A stretch of 64,000 bases of DNA from Microbacterium sp. AB (GCF_032878875.1 NZ_CP118157.1:1364001-1428000), one strand, 5' to 3'. Positions 34,282 to 43,906 are shown, numbered from the stretch's first letter. The notes: generated by a model from the letters alone, not told the origin. A program made the numbers and translations.

Positions 34282-35313
34282 CTCCTCGCGGAGCGCCTCG
34301 TGGATCCGGCGCAGATCCTCGAGCAGCGAGCCCACGAGGATCCATCTCCCGCCCGACGGCGCCGCGACCGAGAGGGGCGCCGTGAGCGCGGGCACCGACT
34401 CCGTCGGCGGCGCGGCCGGCTCGGCGAGCGCGCGGCGGAGCAGACGCCGGACGTCGTGGGCCGCCCTCCGCAGCTGCTCCGAGATGCCCTGCACGGCGGG
34501 CTCGGCGCTGACCTCGTCGTCGTAGTGGTCGTAGAAGGCGCGCGTCATCCCGACGACCTGTGTGACGATCGGCCCGAAGCGGTCGACCAGCCCGCTCAGA
34601 CGGGCGAGCTCGTCGCGGTAGCCCTTTCCGCGGGGATTGAGGGTGAGCGACTCCGACGCGACCTCGATGGCGGCCACCGCGGCATCGTGCATGGGCCGGA
34701 GGAGCCTCGCCGTCAGGAGCAGCTCCTCGAGCTCGGTGCGGGCGCGCGGGGCGCTCAGCGCGTCCGCGAGACGCTCGAGGGTCGCCGCGAGCTCCTCGCC
34801 GAGGGCGTCGACGGCGCGACGGGCGGGGGCGAGCGCGACGGGAGGCACGAGGACGACGTTGACGATGACGCCGATGACGGCTCCGATCACGGTCTCGATG
34901 ACGCGGTCGAGCGCGTAGTCGGGCGAGGACGGCCCGAGGGCGATCACGAGCAGCGCGCTGATGCCGACCTGGTTCGCCGTGCCCGGCGTCATCCGCAGCG
35001 CCCACGCGAGGATGAGCGCCGCGGCGATCGCGACGAGGACGACCCACGCCGCGTCGCCCAGGACGATGCCGACGAGCGAGGCGACGACGACACCCGCCAC
35101 GACGCCGACGCTCCGCTCGACGGCCTTGGAGAGCGACTGGTTGAGGCTCGGCTGGACCACGAGGAGGGCGGCGATCGCCGCGAACACCGGTGCCGGGCCG
35201 TCGGGGACCACGGCGCCGGCGAGCAGCCACGCGGCGCTCGTGGCGATGGCGGACTTCAGCACCTGCATCAACGGCGTGCGCTGGGTCGCGCGGATGGCTG
35301 CTGTCAGTCGCAT
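34276..35313 (-). CDS. FUSC family (aromatic acid exporter-like) membrane protein
   Basis: A 345-residue protein with a hydrophobic N-terminal half and a soluble C-terminal half. Six membrane segments lie between residues 15 and 160, with the family motif FAAIAALLVVQPSLNQSLSKAVERS near residue 45 and GTANQVGISALLVIALGPSS near residue 105. The C-terminal helices contain LRRPMHDAAVAAIEVA-like pairs as in FUSC/YccS proteins. These proteins are thought to export aromatic acids or act as small pores; function here is unproved. ATG 35313 fits TACGGT-N6-ATG on the minus strand; an upstream ATG at 35337 is in frame. Confidence 0.8.
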   Translation of the reverse strand: MRLTAAIRATQRTPLMQVLKSAIATSAAWLLAGAVVPDGPAPVFAAIAALLVVQPSLNQSLSKAVERSVGVVAGVVVASLVGIVLGDAAWVVLVAIAAALILAWALRMTPGTANQVGISALLVIALGPSSPDYALDRVIETVIGAVIGVIVNVVLVPPVALAPARRAVDALGEELAATLERLADALSAPRARTELEELLLTARLLRPMHDAAVAAIEVASESLTLNPRGKGYRDELARLSGLVDRFGPIVTQVVGMTRAFYDHYDDEVSAEPAVQGISEQLRRAAHDVRRLLRRALAEPAAPPTESVPALTAPLSVAAPSGGRWILVGSLLEDLRRIHEALREEG

Positions 35314-35319
35314 GCGTCC

Positions 35320-35325
35320 ACCGTA
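35320..35325 (-). promoter_or_regulatory. -10 box TACGGT of the FUSC gene
   Basis: On the minus strand TACGGT-GGACGC-ATG gives six-base leaderless spacing and supports the start at 35313. Confidence 0.5.
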
Positions 35326-35420
35326 TTCCTCCTGAAGCATGAGGACGGGCGCCATGTCAAGGCGCGCCCGAGATGGCGGCGGGGCTGGTGATGCGCGCCG
35401 CGATGCAGTTGGGTGGGACG

Positions 35421-36245
35421 GTGGGCATCGAATTCCGGTCGGTGAGCAAGAGCTATCCCGGCGGCACGCGCGCCGTGGACGACTTCTCGCTCGTGCTGCC
35501 GTCGCGCAGCACGACGGTCTTCGTGGGGTCGTCGGGGTGCGGCAAGACGACTCTGCTGCGCATGGTGAACCGGATGGTCGAGCCGACGAGCGGAACCGTG
35601 CTCATCGACGACGAGGACGTGCGCGGGCGCGGGACCGTGGAGCTGAGGCGGAGCATCGGCTACGTCATGCAGAACGGCGGCCTGCTGCCGCACGTGACCG
35701 TCGTCGACAACATCGCCACCGTCCCCGTCCTCAGCGGCACCCCGCGGAGGCAGGCGCGGGAGCGCGCCCGCGAGCTCATGGAGATCGTGGGACTCGACCC
35801 GGTGCTCGCGGACCGTTACCCCGCTCAGCTCTCCGGCGGTCAGCAGCAGCGCGTCGGCGTGGCGCGCGGCCTCGCCGCCGATCCGAACGTCCTCCTCATG
35901 GACGAGCCGTTCGGCGCGGTCGACCCGATCGTGCGCGCGGAGCTCCAGCGCGAGCTGCTGCGCCTCCAGCAGGAGCTCGGGAAGACGATCGTGTTCGTGA
36001 CGCACGACATCGACGAGGCGTTCCTGCTCGGCGACCGCGTCGTGATCCTCGATCACGGCGCCCGCATCGTGCAGCAGGGCACGCCGGACGAGATCATCGC
36101 CGAGCCCGCCGACGACTTCGTCCGCGCCTTCGTCGGCCTCACGTCGGGCCGTCGCGAGCTGACGCTGCGCGAGACGGAGGGCCGCACGGTCGTCGTCGAC
36201 GCGTCCGGCCGCGTCCAGGGCGTGCTGCGGGAGCCGGGCGGATGA
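35421..36245 (+). CDS. opuCA: Osmolyte/betaine ABC transporter ATPase (OpuCA/ProV type)
   Basis: ATP-binding subunit of a quaternary-amine (glycine betaine/choline type) importer. Walker A GSSGCGKTT, Q-loop YVMQNGGLLPHVTVVDNIA (the characteristic QN-x-GL-PH form of this family), signature LSGGQQQRVGVARGLA and Walker B VLLMDEPFGAVDP are present. A short C-terminal tail replaces the paired CBS domains of OpuCA, so gating must differ from the OpuC model. GTG 35421 gives MGIEFRSVSKSY, the usual N-terminus; in-frame ATGs at 35373, 35391 and 35403 are alternatives. Its stop overlaps the next start (ATGA). Confidence 0.88.
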   Translation: MGIEFRSVSKSYPGGTRAVDDFSLVLPSRSTTVFVGSSGCGKTTLLRMVNRMVEPTSGTVLIDDEDVRGRGTVELRRSIGYVMQNGGLLPHVTVVDNIATVPVLSGTPRRQARERARELMEIVGLDPVLADRYPAQLSGGQQQRVGVARGLAADPNVLLMDEPFGAVDPIVRAELQRELLRLQQELGKTIVFVTHDIDEAFLLGDRVVILDHGARIVQQGTPDEIIAEPADDFVRAFVGLTSGRRELTLRETEGRTVVVDASGRVQGVLREPGG

Positions 36246-36916
36246 GCTGGGTCGTCGACAACGTCGGGCTCATCGTCGGCCTCACGGGCGAGCACCTGCG
36301 GCAGAGCGCCCCGCCCATCCTCTGGGGGCTGCTCATCGCGCTCCCGCTGGGATGGCTCGCGCACCGCAGCCGCGTGCTGCGCGGCCCCGTCATCGTCGCG
36401 ACCGGCCTGCTGTACACGCTGCCCTCGCTCGCGCTCCTGCCCATCCTGCCCGTCGTGTTCGGGTTCAGCGCCCTGAGCGAGATCAACCTCGTCGTGGCGC
36501 TCACGATCTACGCCGTGGCCATCCTCGTGCGCTCGGTCGCCGACGGGCTGGACTCGGTCGACGCCGACACGCGCCGCTCGGCCGTGGCGCTCGGCTACGG
36601 TCCCGTGCGGAGGTTCCTCGCCGTCGAGCTCCCGCTCGCGGGCCCCGTCATCCTCGCGGGTCTGCGCGTGACCGCCGTGAGCACGATCTCGCTCGCGACC
36701 GTGGGCGTCCTCATCGGCGTCACGAACCTCGGATACCTCTTCACGAACGGCTTCCAGCGCCGCATCGTGCCCGAGATCCTCGCGGGCGTCGTCGCGGTCG
36801 CCGTCGTCGCGCTCGTCGTCGACCTCCTGCTGCAGCTCGCGGGGCGCCTCCTCATGCCGTGGACGAGGACGATCGCGCCGCGCCGCGCAGCCGTGCGTCA
36901 GGGGGCCGAGGCGTGA
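36242..36916 (+). CDS. opuCB: Osmolyte ABC transporter permease (OpuCB/ProW type)
   Basis: A 224-residue permease with about five to six membrane segments and the BPD-type contact loop VDADTRRSAVALGYGPVRRFLAVELPLAGP near residue 100. The motif TGLLYTLPSLALLPILP near residue 58 is typical of OpuCB/OpuCD. It overlaps the ATPase stop by ATGA and ends in a GTGA overlap with the second permease. Confidence 0.88.
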   Translation: MSWVVDNVGLIVGLTGEHLRQSAPPILWGLLIALPLGWLAHRSRVLRGPVIVATGLLYTLPSLALLPILPVVFGFSALSEINLVVALTIYAVAILVRSVADGLDSVDADTRRSAVALGYGPVRRFLAVELPLAGPVILAGLRVTAVSTISLATVGVLIGVTNLGYLFTNGFQRRIVPEILAGVVAVAVVALVVDLLLQLAGRLLMPWTRTIAPRRAAVRQGAEA

Positions 36917-37650
36917 ACCTCCTCCTCGACGCGTTCGCCTGGCTCCTCTCTCCCGAGCGCCTGGAGGGGAGCAGCCCCCTCCCGCGGGCGCTGCTCGTGC
37001 ACCTCGCCTTCACGTTCGGGTCCGTCGCGATCGCGGCTGTCGTCGCGATCCCCGCGGGGTGGCTCATCGGGCACACGGGGCGCGGCAGGGGACTCGCCGT
37101 CTCGCTCGCCGGAGCCGCCCGCGCCGTCCCGTCGTTCGGCCTCATCCTCCTCCTCGTGCTGCTGCTCGGCGTGCTCCACAAGACGGAGGCCGCCGTCATC
37201 GCCTTCGTGCTGCTCGCCATCCCGTCCGTGCTCGCGGGCGCGTACACGGGGATCGACGCGATCGATCGCCGCACGATCGACGCGGCGCGTGCGACGGGCA
37301 TGAGCGAATGGCAGATCCTGTGGCGTGTCGAGGCGCCTCTCGGCCTGCCGCTCCTCGTGGGCGGACTGCGCGCCGCCGTGCTGCAGGTCGTCGCGACCGT
37401 CACGCTCGCGGCCTACGTCAACCTCGGCGGCCTCGGGTTCGACATCATCCAGGGGATCCAGCTGCGCCGGTTCGACCAGGTGCTCGGCGGCGCGATCGTG
37501 GTGGCCGCCCTCGCCCTCGCCCTCGACGCGATCTTCGCGGTGCTGCAGCGGGCGTCCGTGCCCGCGGGTATCGTCGCCACCACCCCGCGGGGGAACGACC
37601 GCGCGCCGCGCCCGCGACGCGCCCGGGAGAAGGAAGCTCTCACGACATGA
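36913..37650 (+). CDS. opuCD: Osmolyte ABC transporter permease (OpuCD type)
   Basis: A 245-residue second permease, with LAFTFGSVAIAAVVAIPAGW near residue 35, RAVPSFGLILLLVLLLG near residue 73 and the contact loop DRRTIDAARATGMSEWQILWRVEAP near residue 118. The C-terminus is unusually basic and Arg/Pro-rich (RGNDRAPRPRRAREKE). GTG 36913 overlaps the previous stop and its own stop overlaps the SBP start (ATGA). Confidence 0.88.
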   Translation: MNLLLDAFAWLLSPERLEGSSPLPRALLVHLAFTFGSVAIAAVVAIPAGWLIGHTGRGRGLAVSLAGAARAVPSFGLILLLVLLLGVLHKTEAAVIAFVLLAIPSVLAGAYTGIDAIDRRTIDAARATGMSEWQILWRVEAPLGLPLLVGGLRAAVLQVVATVTLAAYVNLGGLGFDIIQGIQLRRFDQVLGGAIVVAALALALDAIFAVLQRASVPAGIVATTPRGNDRAPRPRRAREKEALTT

Positions 37651-38570
37651 ACACACACAGCAGGAACCGTCTCGCCCTCGCAGGGGCGCTCGTCTCCGTC
37701 GCGACGCTCGCGCTCGCCGGATGCGGCTCGTCCGATCCGCTCGAGGAGGAGGGCGCCGGCGAGGAGACGACGGGCGCGAGCGACGCGATCGTCGTCGGGT
37801 CGCAGGCCTACTACTCGAACGAGATCATCGCCGAGATCTACGCGCAGGCGCTCGAGGGCGCCGGGTACGCCGTCGACCGCCAGCTCAACATCGGTCAGCG
37901 CGACGCGTACCTCCCGTCGCTCGAGGACGGCGAGATCGACCTCTTCCCCGAGTACAGCGGCAGCCTGCTGCAGCAGGCGTACGATCCCGAGACCGAGGCG
38001 CGCACGCCGGACGACGTGTACGCGGCGCTCGTGGCGGCGCTCCCCGACGGGCTGACGGCCCTCGAGCAGTCGACGGCGAGCGACCAGGACTCCTACACCG
38101 TCACGGCGGCGTTCGCGGAGGAGTACGGTCTCGAGGAGATCGGCGACCTCGCGGACGTCGACGTGCCGCTCACGCTCGGCGGGCCGGCCGAGCTCGAGGA
38201 GCGGCCGTACGGGCCGGACGGCGTCGCGAGCGTCTACGGCGTCGACGTCGGGTTCTCGGCCACGGGCGACACCACCGTGGAGGAGCTGCTGGCCGGCACC
38301 ATCAACGTCGCGAACGTCTTCACGGCCGATCCGCGCATCGAGACGGACGACCTCGTCCCGCTCGCCGACCCCGACGGGCTGTTCCTCGCGTCGAACGTCG
38401 TGCCGATCGCGTCGAGCGACATCGCCGACGAGATCGCCGAGGTGATCGACCCCGTGAGCGAGGCCCTGACACCCGAGGGCCTTGTCGCGCTCAACGTTCA
38501 GAGCACGGTCGACCAGGAGTCGCCTGCCGACATCGCCTCCGCCTGGCTCGAGGAGAACGAGCTGGACTGA
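37647..38570 (+). CDS. opuCC: Osmolyte-binding lipoprotein (OpuCC/ProX type)
   Basis: A 307-residue substrate-binding lipoprotein with the lipidated Cys26 in LALAGC. The fold starts DAIVVGSQAYYSNEIIAEIYAQAL and has DLFPEYSGSLLQQ near residue 95, as in the OpuAC/ProX family binding glycine betaine, choline or related amines. The aromatic cage residues cannot be assigned without a structure. It is the last gene of a four-gene operon in which every junction overlaps by four bases, and is followed by a strong terminator. Confidence 0.9.
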   Translation: MNTHSRNRLALAGALVSVATLALAGCGSSDPLEEEGAGEETTGASDAIVVGSQAYYSNEIIAEIYAQALEGAGYAVDRQLNIGQRDAYLPSLEDGEIDLFPEYSGSLLQQAYDPETEARTPDDVYAALVAALPDGLTALEQSTASDQDSYTVTAAFAEEYGLEEIGDLADVDVPLTLGGPAELEERPYGPDGVASVYGVDVGFSATGDTTVEELLAGTINVANVFTADPRIETDDLVPLADPDGLFLASNVVPIASSDIADEIAEVIDPVSEALTPEGLVALNVQSTVDQESPADIASAWLEENELD

Positions 38571-38595
38571 CCGCTTCCGCGGGAGGGAGAACGCC

Positions 38596-38623
38596 TGCGC
38601 CCCGTCCCTCCGGACGGGGCGCA
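38596..38623 (+). terminator. Strong hairpin terminator of the osmolyte operon
   Basis: TGCGCCCCGTCC (38596-38607) and GGACGGGGCGCA (38612-38623) form a perfect 12-bp GC-rich stem with a four-base loop, 26 bases after the stop codon. Confidence 0.8.
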
Positions 38624-38676
38624 CGCGTTGGCGGGATGGCTCTGCCGTCTCCCGTGCGTCATACTGTGTGGTGCGA

Positions 38677-38690
38677 TGTGACCGTGCGCA
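38677..38690. promoter_or_regulatory. Candidate LacI operator upstream of LacI gene 3
   Basis: TGTGACCGTGCGCA resembles the stronger site TGTGAACGGTCACA at 39805-39818, with an intact TGTGA half and a degenerate right half. Its position 29 bases before the regulator start would suit autoregulation. Confidence 0.4.
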
Positions 38691-38718
38691 TCGTGAGCCC
38701 AGGTGAGGACGACACAGC

Positions 38719-39744
38719 GTGCCGAACGCGACGGAGCGGCCCCGGATGCCGAGCATCCGCGACGTCGCGCGCCTCGCGGGCGTCTCGCACCAGACGGTCT
38801 CGCGCGTCCTCAACGATCATCCGAGCATCCGCGACGAGACGAAGCAGCGGGTGCTCGACGCCATCCGGCAGCTCGACTACCGGCCCAACGCCGCGGCGCG
38901 CGCGCTCGTCACGAGCAGGCTGAACCTCATCGGCGTGCTGTCGGCGACCGTCGGGGAGTTCGGGCCGACGGCCTCCGTCGCGGCGATCGAGGAGGCGGCA
39001 CGGGCGGAGGACTACTCCGTCACGACGCTGAACTTGCCCGACACGACACCCGAGGCGATCGGGGCCGCCGTACGGCAGCTGCTGCGCGAGCAGGTGGACG
39101 GCATCATCGTCCTGGCGCCGCAGGTGCGGGTCTTCCACGTCCTCCGCGGCATGGCCATCGACGTGCCCTTCGTCAGCCTGCAGACGGCGTCGGGCGCCGG
39201 GGCGGACAGCGTCTCGCCCGATCAGCTCGAGGGGGCGCGGATGGCGACGCGGCATCTCGTCGCGCTGGGTCACGAGGACATCCTCCACCTCGCCGGCCCG
39301 CAGGACTGGATCGAGGCCGACTCGCGCATGCGCGGCTATCTCCAGGCGCTGCGCGAGGCCGACCTCCCCACGATCCCGCCCATCCGCGGGGACTGGACGG
39401 CGGACTTCGGGCACTATGCGGGGCGAGAGCTCGCCCGTCGACAGGACTTCACGGCGGTGTTCGCCGCCAACGACCTCATGGCGATCGGGCTCGTGCACGG
39501 CTTCCGCGACGCCGGGCTCGACGTCCCGGGGGACGTCAGCGTGGTCGGCTTCGACGATATTCCCGTGGCGGCACATGTCTGGCCGCCCCTCACGACGGTG
39601 CACGTCGACTTCGCGGAGCTCGGTCGCCGGGCGATCGCGCGGCTGCTCGCGGCGCTCCGCGGGGTCGACGCCGCGGACGTCGTCGACGCCGAGCGTCCGG
39701 CCCCGGCGCTCATCGTGCGCGATTCGACGTCGTCCCCCGGCTGA
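38719..39744 (+). CDS. LacI family regulator of the monosaccharide transporter (3 of 3)
   Basis: A 341-residue repressor with helix-turn-helix SIRDVARLAGVSHQTVSRVL near residue 12, hinge region YRPNAAARALVTSR and an effector domain with VSVVGFDDIPVAAHVWPPLTT. It is followed after 200 bases by the ChvE-MmsA-MmsB genes in the same direction, with operator 39805-39818 between, so it probably controls them and itself. GTG 38719 follows AGGTGAGG; ATG 38746 (MPSIRDVA) is an in-frame alternative. The sugar sensed is unknown; arabinose, xylose, galactose or glucose are the usual ligands of this transporter type. Confidence 0.9.
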   Translation: MPNATERPRMPSIRDVARLAGVSHQTVSRVLNDHPSIRDETKQRVLDAIRQLDYRPNAAARALVTSRLNLIGVLSATVGEFGPTASVAAIEEAARAEDYSVTTLNLPDTTPEAIGAAVRQLLREQVDGIIVLAPQVRVFHVLRGMAIDVPFVSLQTASGAGADSVSPDQLEGARMATRHLVALGHEDILHLAGPQDWIEADSRMRGYLQALREADLPTIPPIRGDWTADFGHYAGRELARRQDFTAVFAANDLMAIGLVHGFRDAGLDVPGDVSVVGFDDIPVAAHVWPPLTTVHVDFAELGRRAIARLLAALRGVDAADVVDAERPAPALIVRDSTSSPG

Positions 39745-39766
39745 GAGCGGGTCGCAGAGGGCCGGC

Positions 39767-39796
39767 TTGACAGCCGTCGTGTCACGGGTGCACGAT
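39767..39796 (+). promoter_or_regulatory. Promoter of the chvE-mmsAB operon
   Basis: A consensus -35 TTGACA at 39767-39772 is followed after 18 bases by CACGAT (39791-39796), a weak -10; TTATCG slightly downstream is an alternative. Transcription should start close to the operator at 39805-39818. Confidence 0.5.
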
Positions 39797-39804
39797 TATC
39801 GCAA

Positions 39805-39818
39805 TGTGAACGGTCACA
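39805..39818. promoter_or_regulatory. LacI operator TGTGAACGGTCACA
   Basis: A palindrome with six of seven pairs matching around a central CG. It lies just downstream of the predicted promoter, where a bound repressor would block transcription of the monosaccharide transporter operon. Confidence 0.7.
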
Positions 39819-39889
39819 CGACAGACGTGTGGCCCCGACGACGAAGTCCCGATAGAGCACCGCGGTATCTCGACTTCACGTCGGCGCAG

Positions 39890-39912
39890 CTCCCCCGCAC
39901 TCGGCGGGGGAG
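39890..39912 (+). other. Leader hairpin before chvE
   Basis: CTCCCCCGC (39890-39898) and GCGGGGGAG (39904-39912) make a perfect 9-bp stem with a five-base loop in the 5' leader, 32 bases before the GTG. A second small palindrome, AGGACTGAGTCCT, follows at 39911-39923. It may be an mRNA stabiliser or an attenuator; no T-run is present. Confidence 0.5.
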
Positions 39913-39944
39913 GACTGAGTCCTGGAATCCCAGAGGAGAACACC

Positions 39945-41063
39945 GTGAAGAAGCACCTTCTGCTCGTCGGCATCGTCGCCGTCGGCGGACTGGCTCTCGC
40001 CGGCTGCAGCGGAGACCGCACCGGAGGCAGCGACGCGGGGAGCGGCGAAGACGTCGACGTGAGCGAGCTCACGATCGGCGTCGCGATGCCCACCCAGCAG
40101 TCCGAGCGCTGGATCGCGGACGGCGACAACGTCAAGGCCACCCTGGAGGACCTCGGCTATCAGGTCGACCTCCAGTACGCCAACGACGACATCCCGACGC
40201 AGGTGTCGCAGATCGAGAACATGATCTCGAGCGGCGCGGACGCCCTCATCGTCGCCTCGATCGACGGCACGACGCTCACCGACGTGCTCCAGACCGCCGC
40301 CGATCAGGACATCCCCGTGATCGCCTACGACCGCCTCATCAACGGCACGGAGAACGTCGACTACTACACGACGTTCGACAACTACCAGGTCGGCGTGCAG
40401 CAGGCCACGAGCCTCCTGACCGGCCTCGGCGTGCTCGACGAGAACGGCGAGGAGACCGGCGTCGAGGGCCCGCTCAACATCGAGCTGTTCGCGGGGAGCC
40501 CCGACGACAACAACGCGACGTTCTTCTGGGACGGCGCGATCGACACGCTCCAGCCCTACCTCGACTCGGGCGTGCTCGACGTCCCGTCGGGCCAGACCGA
40601 CTTCGAGCAGGCCGCGATCCTCCGCTGGCTGCCCGAGACGGCGCAGGAGCGCATGGAGAACATCCTCACGATCATCGGCGACACGAGGATCGACGGCGTG
40701 CTCTCGCCGTACGACGGCCTGTCGATCGGCATCATCTCCGCGCTCACGAGCGGCGGGTACTCCGCGAGCGACCTCCCCATCGTGACGGGGCAGGACGCCG
40801 AGGTCGGCAGCGTGAAGTCGATCCTCGCGGGCGAACAGTATTCGACGATCTTCAAGGACACGCGCCTCCTCGGCGAGACCGCGGCCGACATGGTCGACGC
40901 GCTCATGCACGGCGAGGAGCCCGAGGTCAACGACACCGAGACGTACGACAACGGCGTGAAGATCGTCCCGTCGTACCTGCACGAGTCGGTCATCGTGACC
41001 GCCGACAACTACGAGGAGATCCTCGTCGACGGCGGCTACTACACCGCCGACGACCTGAAGTAG
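39945..41063 (+). CDS. chvE: Monosaccharide-binding lipoprotein (ChvE/XylF type)
   Basis: A 372-residue sugar-binding lipoprotein with Cys21 in LALAGC. The fold begins [20 protein letters not shown], with the typical ChvE features VIAYDRLI near residue 128, [21 protein letters not shown] near residue 180 and the hinge motif TGQDAE near residue 283. It belongs to the family that binds aldoses (arabinose, xylose, galactose, glucose). GTG 39945 has AGAGGAGAA upstream. A strong hairpin directly after the stop probably lets this gene be expressed above the ATPase and permease. Confidence 0.9.
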   Translation: MKKHLLLVGIVAVGGLALAGCSGDRTGGSDAGSGEDVDVSELTIGVAMPTQQSERWIADGDNVKATLEDLGYQVDLQYANDDIPTQVSQIENMISSGADALIVASIDGTTLTDVLQTAADQDIPVIAYDRLINGTENVDYYTTFDNYQVGVQQATSLLTGLGVLDENGEETGVEGPLNIELFAGSPDDNNATFFWDGAIDTLQPYLDSGVLDVPSGQTDFEQAAILRWLPETAQERMENILTIIGDTRIDGVLSPYDGLSIGIISALTSGGYSASDLPIVTGQDAEVGSVKSILAGEQYSTIFKDTRLLGETAADMVDALMHGEEPEVNDTETYDNGVKIVPSYLHESVIVTADNYEEILVDGGYYTADDLK

Positions 41064-41073
41064 CAGACGGCGT

Positions 41074-41110
41074 CCGGGCCCGCCCCGCCCCTCCGGCGCG
41101 GCGGGCCCGG
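41074..41110 (+). other. Intercistronic hairpin between chvE and mmsA
   Basis: CCGGGCCCGCC (41074-41084) and GGCGGGCCCGG (41100-41110) form a perfect 11-bp stem with a 15-base loop. It is ten bases after the chvE stop and 38 before mmsA, the usual position of elements that raise binding-protein levels over the other subunits. Confidence 0.65.
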
Positions 41111-41148
41111 CACAACCGACCCCACCCGCACAGCGAGAAAGCGAACGC

Positions 41149-42693
41149 GTGAACACCATCCTCGAGATGCGCGACATCACCAAGGAGTTCCCGGGCGTCA
41201 AGGCACTGCAAGACGTGACGCTCGAGGTCGAGCGCGGATCCGTCCACGCCATCTGCGGCGAGAACGGCGCCGGCAAGTCGACCCTCATGAAGGTGCTGTC
41301 GGGCGTCTACCCGCACGGCACCTACGACGGCGAGATCGTCCTGGAGAACTCCACGGCGGAGTTCCGCGACATCCGCGACTCCGAGCGCGCCGGCGTCGTC
41401 ATCATCCATCAGGAGCTGGCGCTGAGCCCCTACCTCTCCATCGCGGAGAACATCTTCCTCGGCAACGAGCGCCAGAGGAACGGCTTCATCGACTGGGACG
41501 AGACGAACGTCGAGGCGCAGAAGCTGCTCGCGCGCGTCGGCCTCGGCGACAACCCCGCGACCCCCGTGCGCGAGATCGGCGTCGGCAAGCAGCAGCTCGT
41601 CGAGATCGCGAAGGCCCTGTCGAAGCGCGTCAAGCTCCTCATCCTCGACGAGCCGACCGCCGCGCTCAACGACGAGGACTCCGCACACCTCCTCGACCTG
41701 ATCCGCCACCTCAAGGGGCAGGGCATCACGTCGATCATCATCAGCCACAAGCTCAACGAGATCAGATCCGTCGCCGACCGCGTCACGATCATCCGCGACG
41801 GGCGCACGATCGAGACGCTCGAGCTCTCCGCCCACGAGGTGTCGGAGAACCGCATCATCAAGGGGATGGTCGGTCGCGACCTGGAGAACCGCTACCCCGA
41901 CCGCACGGTCGAGATCGGCGAGGAGGTCTTCCGGATCGAGGACTGGTGGGTCCACCATCCCACCGAGCCGGGCCGGGTCGTCATCCACGGGGCCAACCTC
42001 AGCGTCCGCGCCGGGGAGGTCGTCGGCATCGCCGGCCTCATGGGGGCGGGACGCACGGAGCTCGGGATGAGCGTGTTCGGGCGGACGTACGGGTCGAACA
42101 TCTCCGGCCGCGTCTTCGTGCGCGGCAAGGAGGTGAACACGCGGACCGTCTCGGATGCGATCGCGAACGGCATCGCCTACGCCACCGAGGACCGCAAGGT
42201 CTATGGGCTCAACCTCCTCGAGGACATCAAGCGGAACATCTCGCTCGCGTCGCTCCGCAAGCTCGCGAAGGGCGGCTGGGTCGACGCACAGCAGGAGTAC
42301 GTCGTCGCCGAGCGCTACCGCAAGAGCATGAACATCAAGGCGCCGTCCGTGGCGTCGGTGGTCGGCAAGCTCTCGGGAGGGAACCAGCAGAAGGTCGTCC
42401 TCTCGAAGTGGCTCTTCTCGGACCCCGAGGTGCTCATCCTCGACGAGCCGACGCGCGGCATCGACGTCGGCGCGAAGTACGAGATCTACACGCTCATCAA
42501 CGAGCTCGCGGCCCAGGGCAAGGCGATCGTCGTGATCTCCTCCGAGCTGCCGGAGCTCCTCGGCATCTCCGACCGGATCTACGCGATCTCGGAAGGGCAC
42601 ATCACGGGCGAGCTGCCGATCGCCGACGCGACGCCCGAGTCGCTCATGCACCTCATGACGAAGGAGAAGGAATCCGACCATGTCCTCAGCTGA
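41149..42693 (+). CDS. mmsA: Monosaccharide ABC transporter ATPase MmsA (GguA)
   Basis: A 514-residue double ATPase of the CUT2 type. The first domain has Walker [10 protein letters not shown] near residue 39 and Walker [13 protein letters not shown] near residue 162; the second has a divergent Walker A (GLMGAGRTE near residue 296), signature [15 protein letters not shown] near residue 407 and [14 protein letters not shown]. The N-terminal [19 protein letters not shown] and the [11 protein letters not shown] insert are MmsA/GguA hallmarks. It overlaps mmsB by 14 bases. Confidence 0.93.
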   Translation: MNTILEMRDITKEFPGVKALQDVTLEVERGSVHAICGENGAGKSTLMKVLSGVYPHGTYDGEIVLENSTAEFRDIRDSERAGVVIIHQELALSPYLSIAENIFLGNERQRNGFIDWDETNVEAQKLLARVGLGDNPATPVREIGVGKQQLVEIAKALSKRVKLLILDEPTAALNDEDSAHLLDLIRHLKGQGITSIIISHKLNEIRSVADRVTIIRDGRTIETLELSAHEVSENRIIKGMVGRDLENRYPDRTVEIGEEVFRIEDWWVHHPTEPGRVVIHGANLSVRAGEVVGIAGLMGAGRTELGMSVFGRTYGSNISGRVFVRGKEVNTRTVSDAIANGIAYATEDRKVYGLNLLEDIKRNISLASLRKLAKGGWVDAQQEYVVAERYRKSMNIKAPSVASVVGKLSGGNQQKVVLSKWLFSDPEVLILDEPTRGIDVGAKYEIYTLINELAAQGKAIVVISSELPELLGISDRIYAISEGHITGELPIADATPESLMHLMTKEKESDHVLS

Positions 42694-43897
42694 CGCCCCC
42701 GCATCGCCCATCCGCGGTGCGATCGCGTTCCTGACCTCACGCCTGCGCCAGATCGGCATCTTCATCGCGCTCATCGCGATCGTGCTCTTCTTCCAGATCG
42801 TGACCAGCGGCCGCCTCCTCACGGCCGGCAACGTCTCGAACATCATCGTCCAGAACAGCTACATCCTCATCCTCGCGATCGGGATGGTGATGATCATCAT
42901 CGCCGGCCACATCGACCTGTCGGTCGGCTCGGTCGCGGCGTTCGTCGGCGCCGTGTCGGGTGTCCTGATCGTGCACTGGGGATGGCCGTGGTGGGCGGGC
43001 ATCGTGGCGTCACTGCTCATCGGCGCGATCGTCGGCGCCTGGCAGGGGTTCTGGGTGGCGTTCGTGGGGATACCCGCGTTCATCGTGACGCTCGCGGGCA
43101 TGCTCCTCTTCCGCGGTCTCACCCAGATCGTGCTCGGCAACACGCAGATCACGCCCTTCCCGGCGGAGTACCGGCAGCTCGGCGGCGGCTATCTGTTCCC
43201 GCAGCTCTTCCCCGCGTCGAGCTCCCCGGCGGAGTGGATCACGGTCGGGCTCGGCGTCCTCGCGCTCGTGCTGTACGTCTCCTCCTCCCTGCGCGAGCGC
43301 GGCAAGCGCGTGGGGCTCGGTCTCGAGAGCGAGCCGGCGTCGTGGTTCTGGGTGAAGCTCGTCTTCATCTCCGCGCTCATCGCCTACCTCACGTACCTGC
43401 TCGGCGTCGCCCCGGGATCGCGGGGCACGCCCATCGTGCTCATCGTCCTCGCGGCGCTCATCCTGGCGTACTCGCTCGTCATGAACCGCTCGGTGTTCGG
43501 CCGGCACGTCTATGCGATCGGCGGCAACCGTCACGCGGCAGACCTCTCGGGCATCAAGTCGAAGAAGGTCGACTTCTTCCTCTTCGTCAACATGGGCGTC
43601 CTGGCGGCGCTCGCGGGCCTCGTGTTCACCGGGCGGCTCAACTCCGCCGGACCCGGCGCGGGCAACCTGTTCGAGCTCGACGCCATCGCGGCGGCGTTCA
43701 TCGGCGGCGCGGCGGTGCAGGGCGGCGTCGGAACGGTGATCGGCGCCATCACGGGTGGTCTCATCATGGGCGTGCTGAACAACGGCATGTCGCTGCTCGG
43801 CATCGGCACCGACTACCAGCAGTTCATCAAGGGCCTCGTGCTGCTGCTCGCCGTCGCGTTCGACGTCTGGAACAAGCGCCGCACCCGCGCGAGCTGA
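42680..43897 (+). CDS. mmsB: Monosaccharide ABC transporter permease MmsB (GguB)
   Basis: A 405-residue CUT2 permease with about ten membrane segments. The conserved [21 protein letters not shown] near residue 74 and [20 protein letters not shown] near residue 283 define the family, and [21 protein letters not shown] is the typical C-terminus. It starts within the end of mmsA, implying translational coupling. The operon carries no catabolic gene, so metabolism of the sugar is encoded elsewhere. Confidence 0.93.
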   Translation: MSSADAPASPIRGAIAFLTSRLRQIGIFIALIAIVLFFQIVTSGRLLTAGNVSNIIVQNSYILILAIGMVMIIIAGHIDLSVGSVAAFVGAVSGVLIVHWGWPWWAGIVASLLIGAIVGAWQGFWVAFVGIPAFIVTLAGMLLFRGLTQIVLGNTQITPFPAEYRQLGGGYLFPQLFPASSSPAEWITVGLGVLALVLYVSSSLRERGKRVGLGLESEPASWFWVKLVFISALIAYLTYLLGVAPGSRGTPIVLIVLAALILAYSLVMNRSVFGRHVYAIGGNRHAADLSGIKSKKVDFFLFVNMGVLAALAGLVFTGRLNSAGPGAGNLFELDAIAAAFIGGAAVQGGVGTVIGAITGGLIMGVLNNGMSLLGIGTDYQQFIKGLVLLLAVAFDVWNKRRTRAS

Positions 43898-43906
43898 GCC
43901 GGGGGA

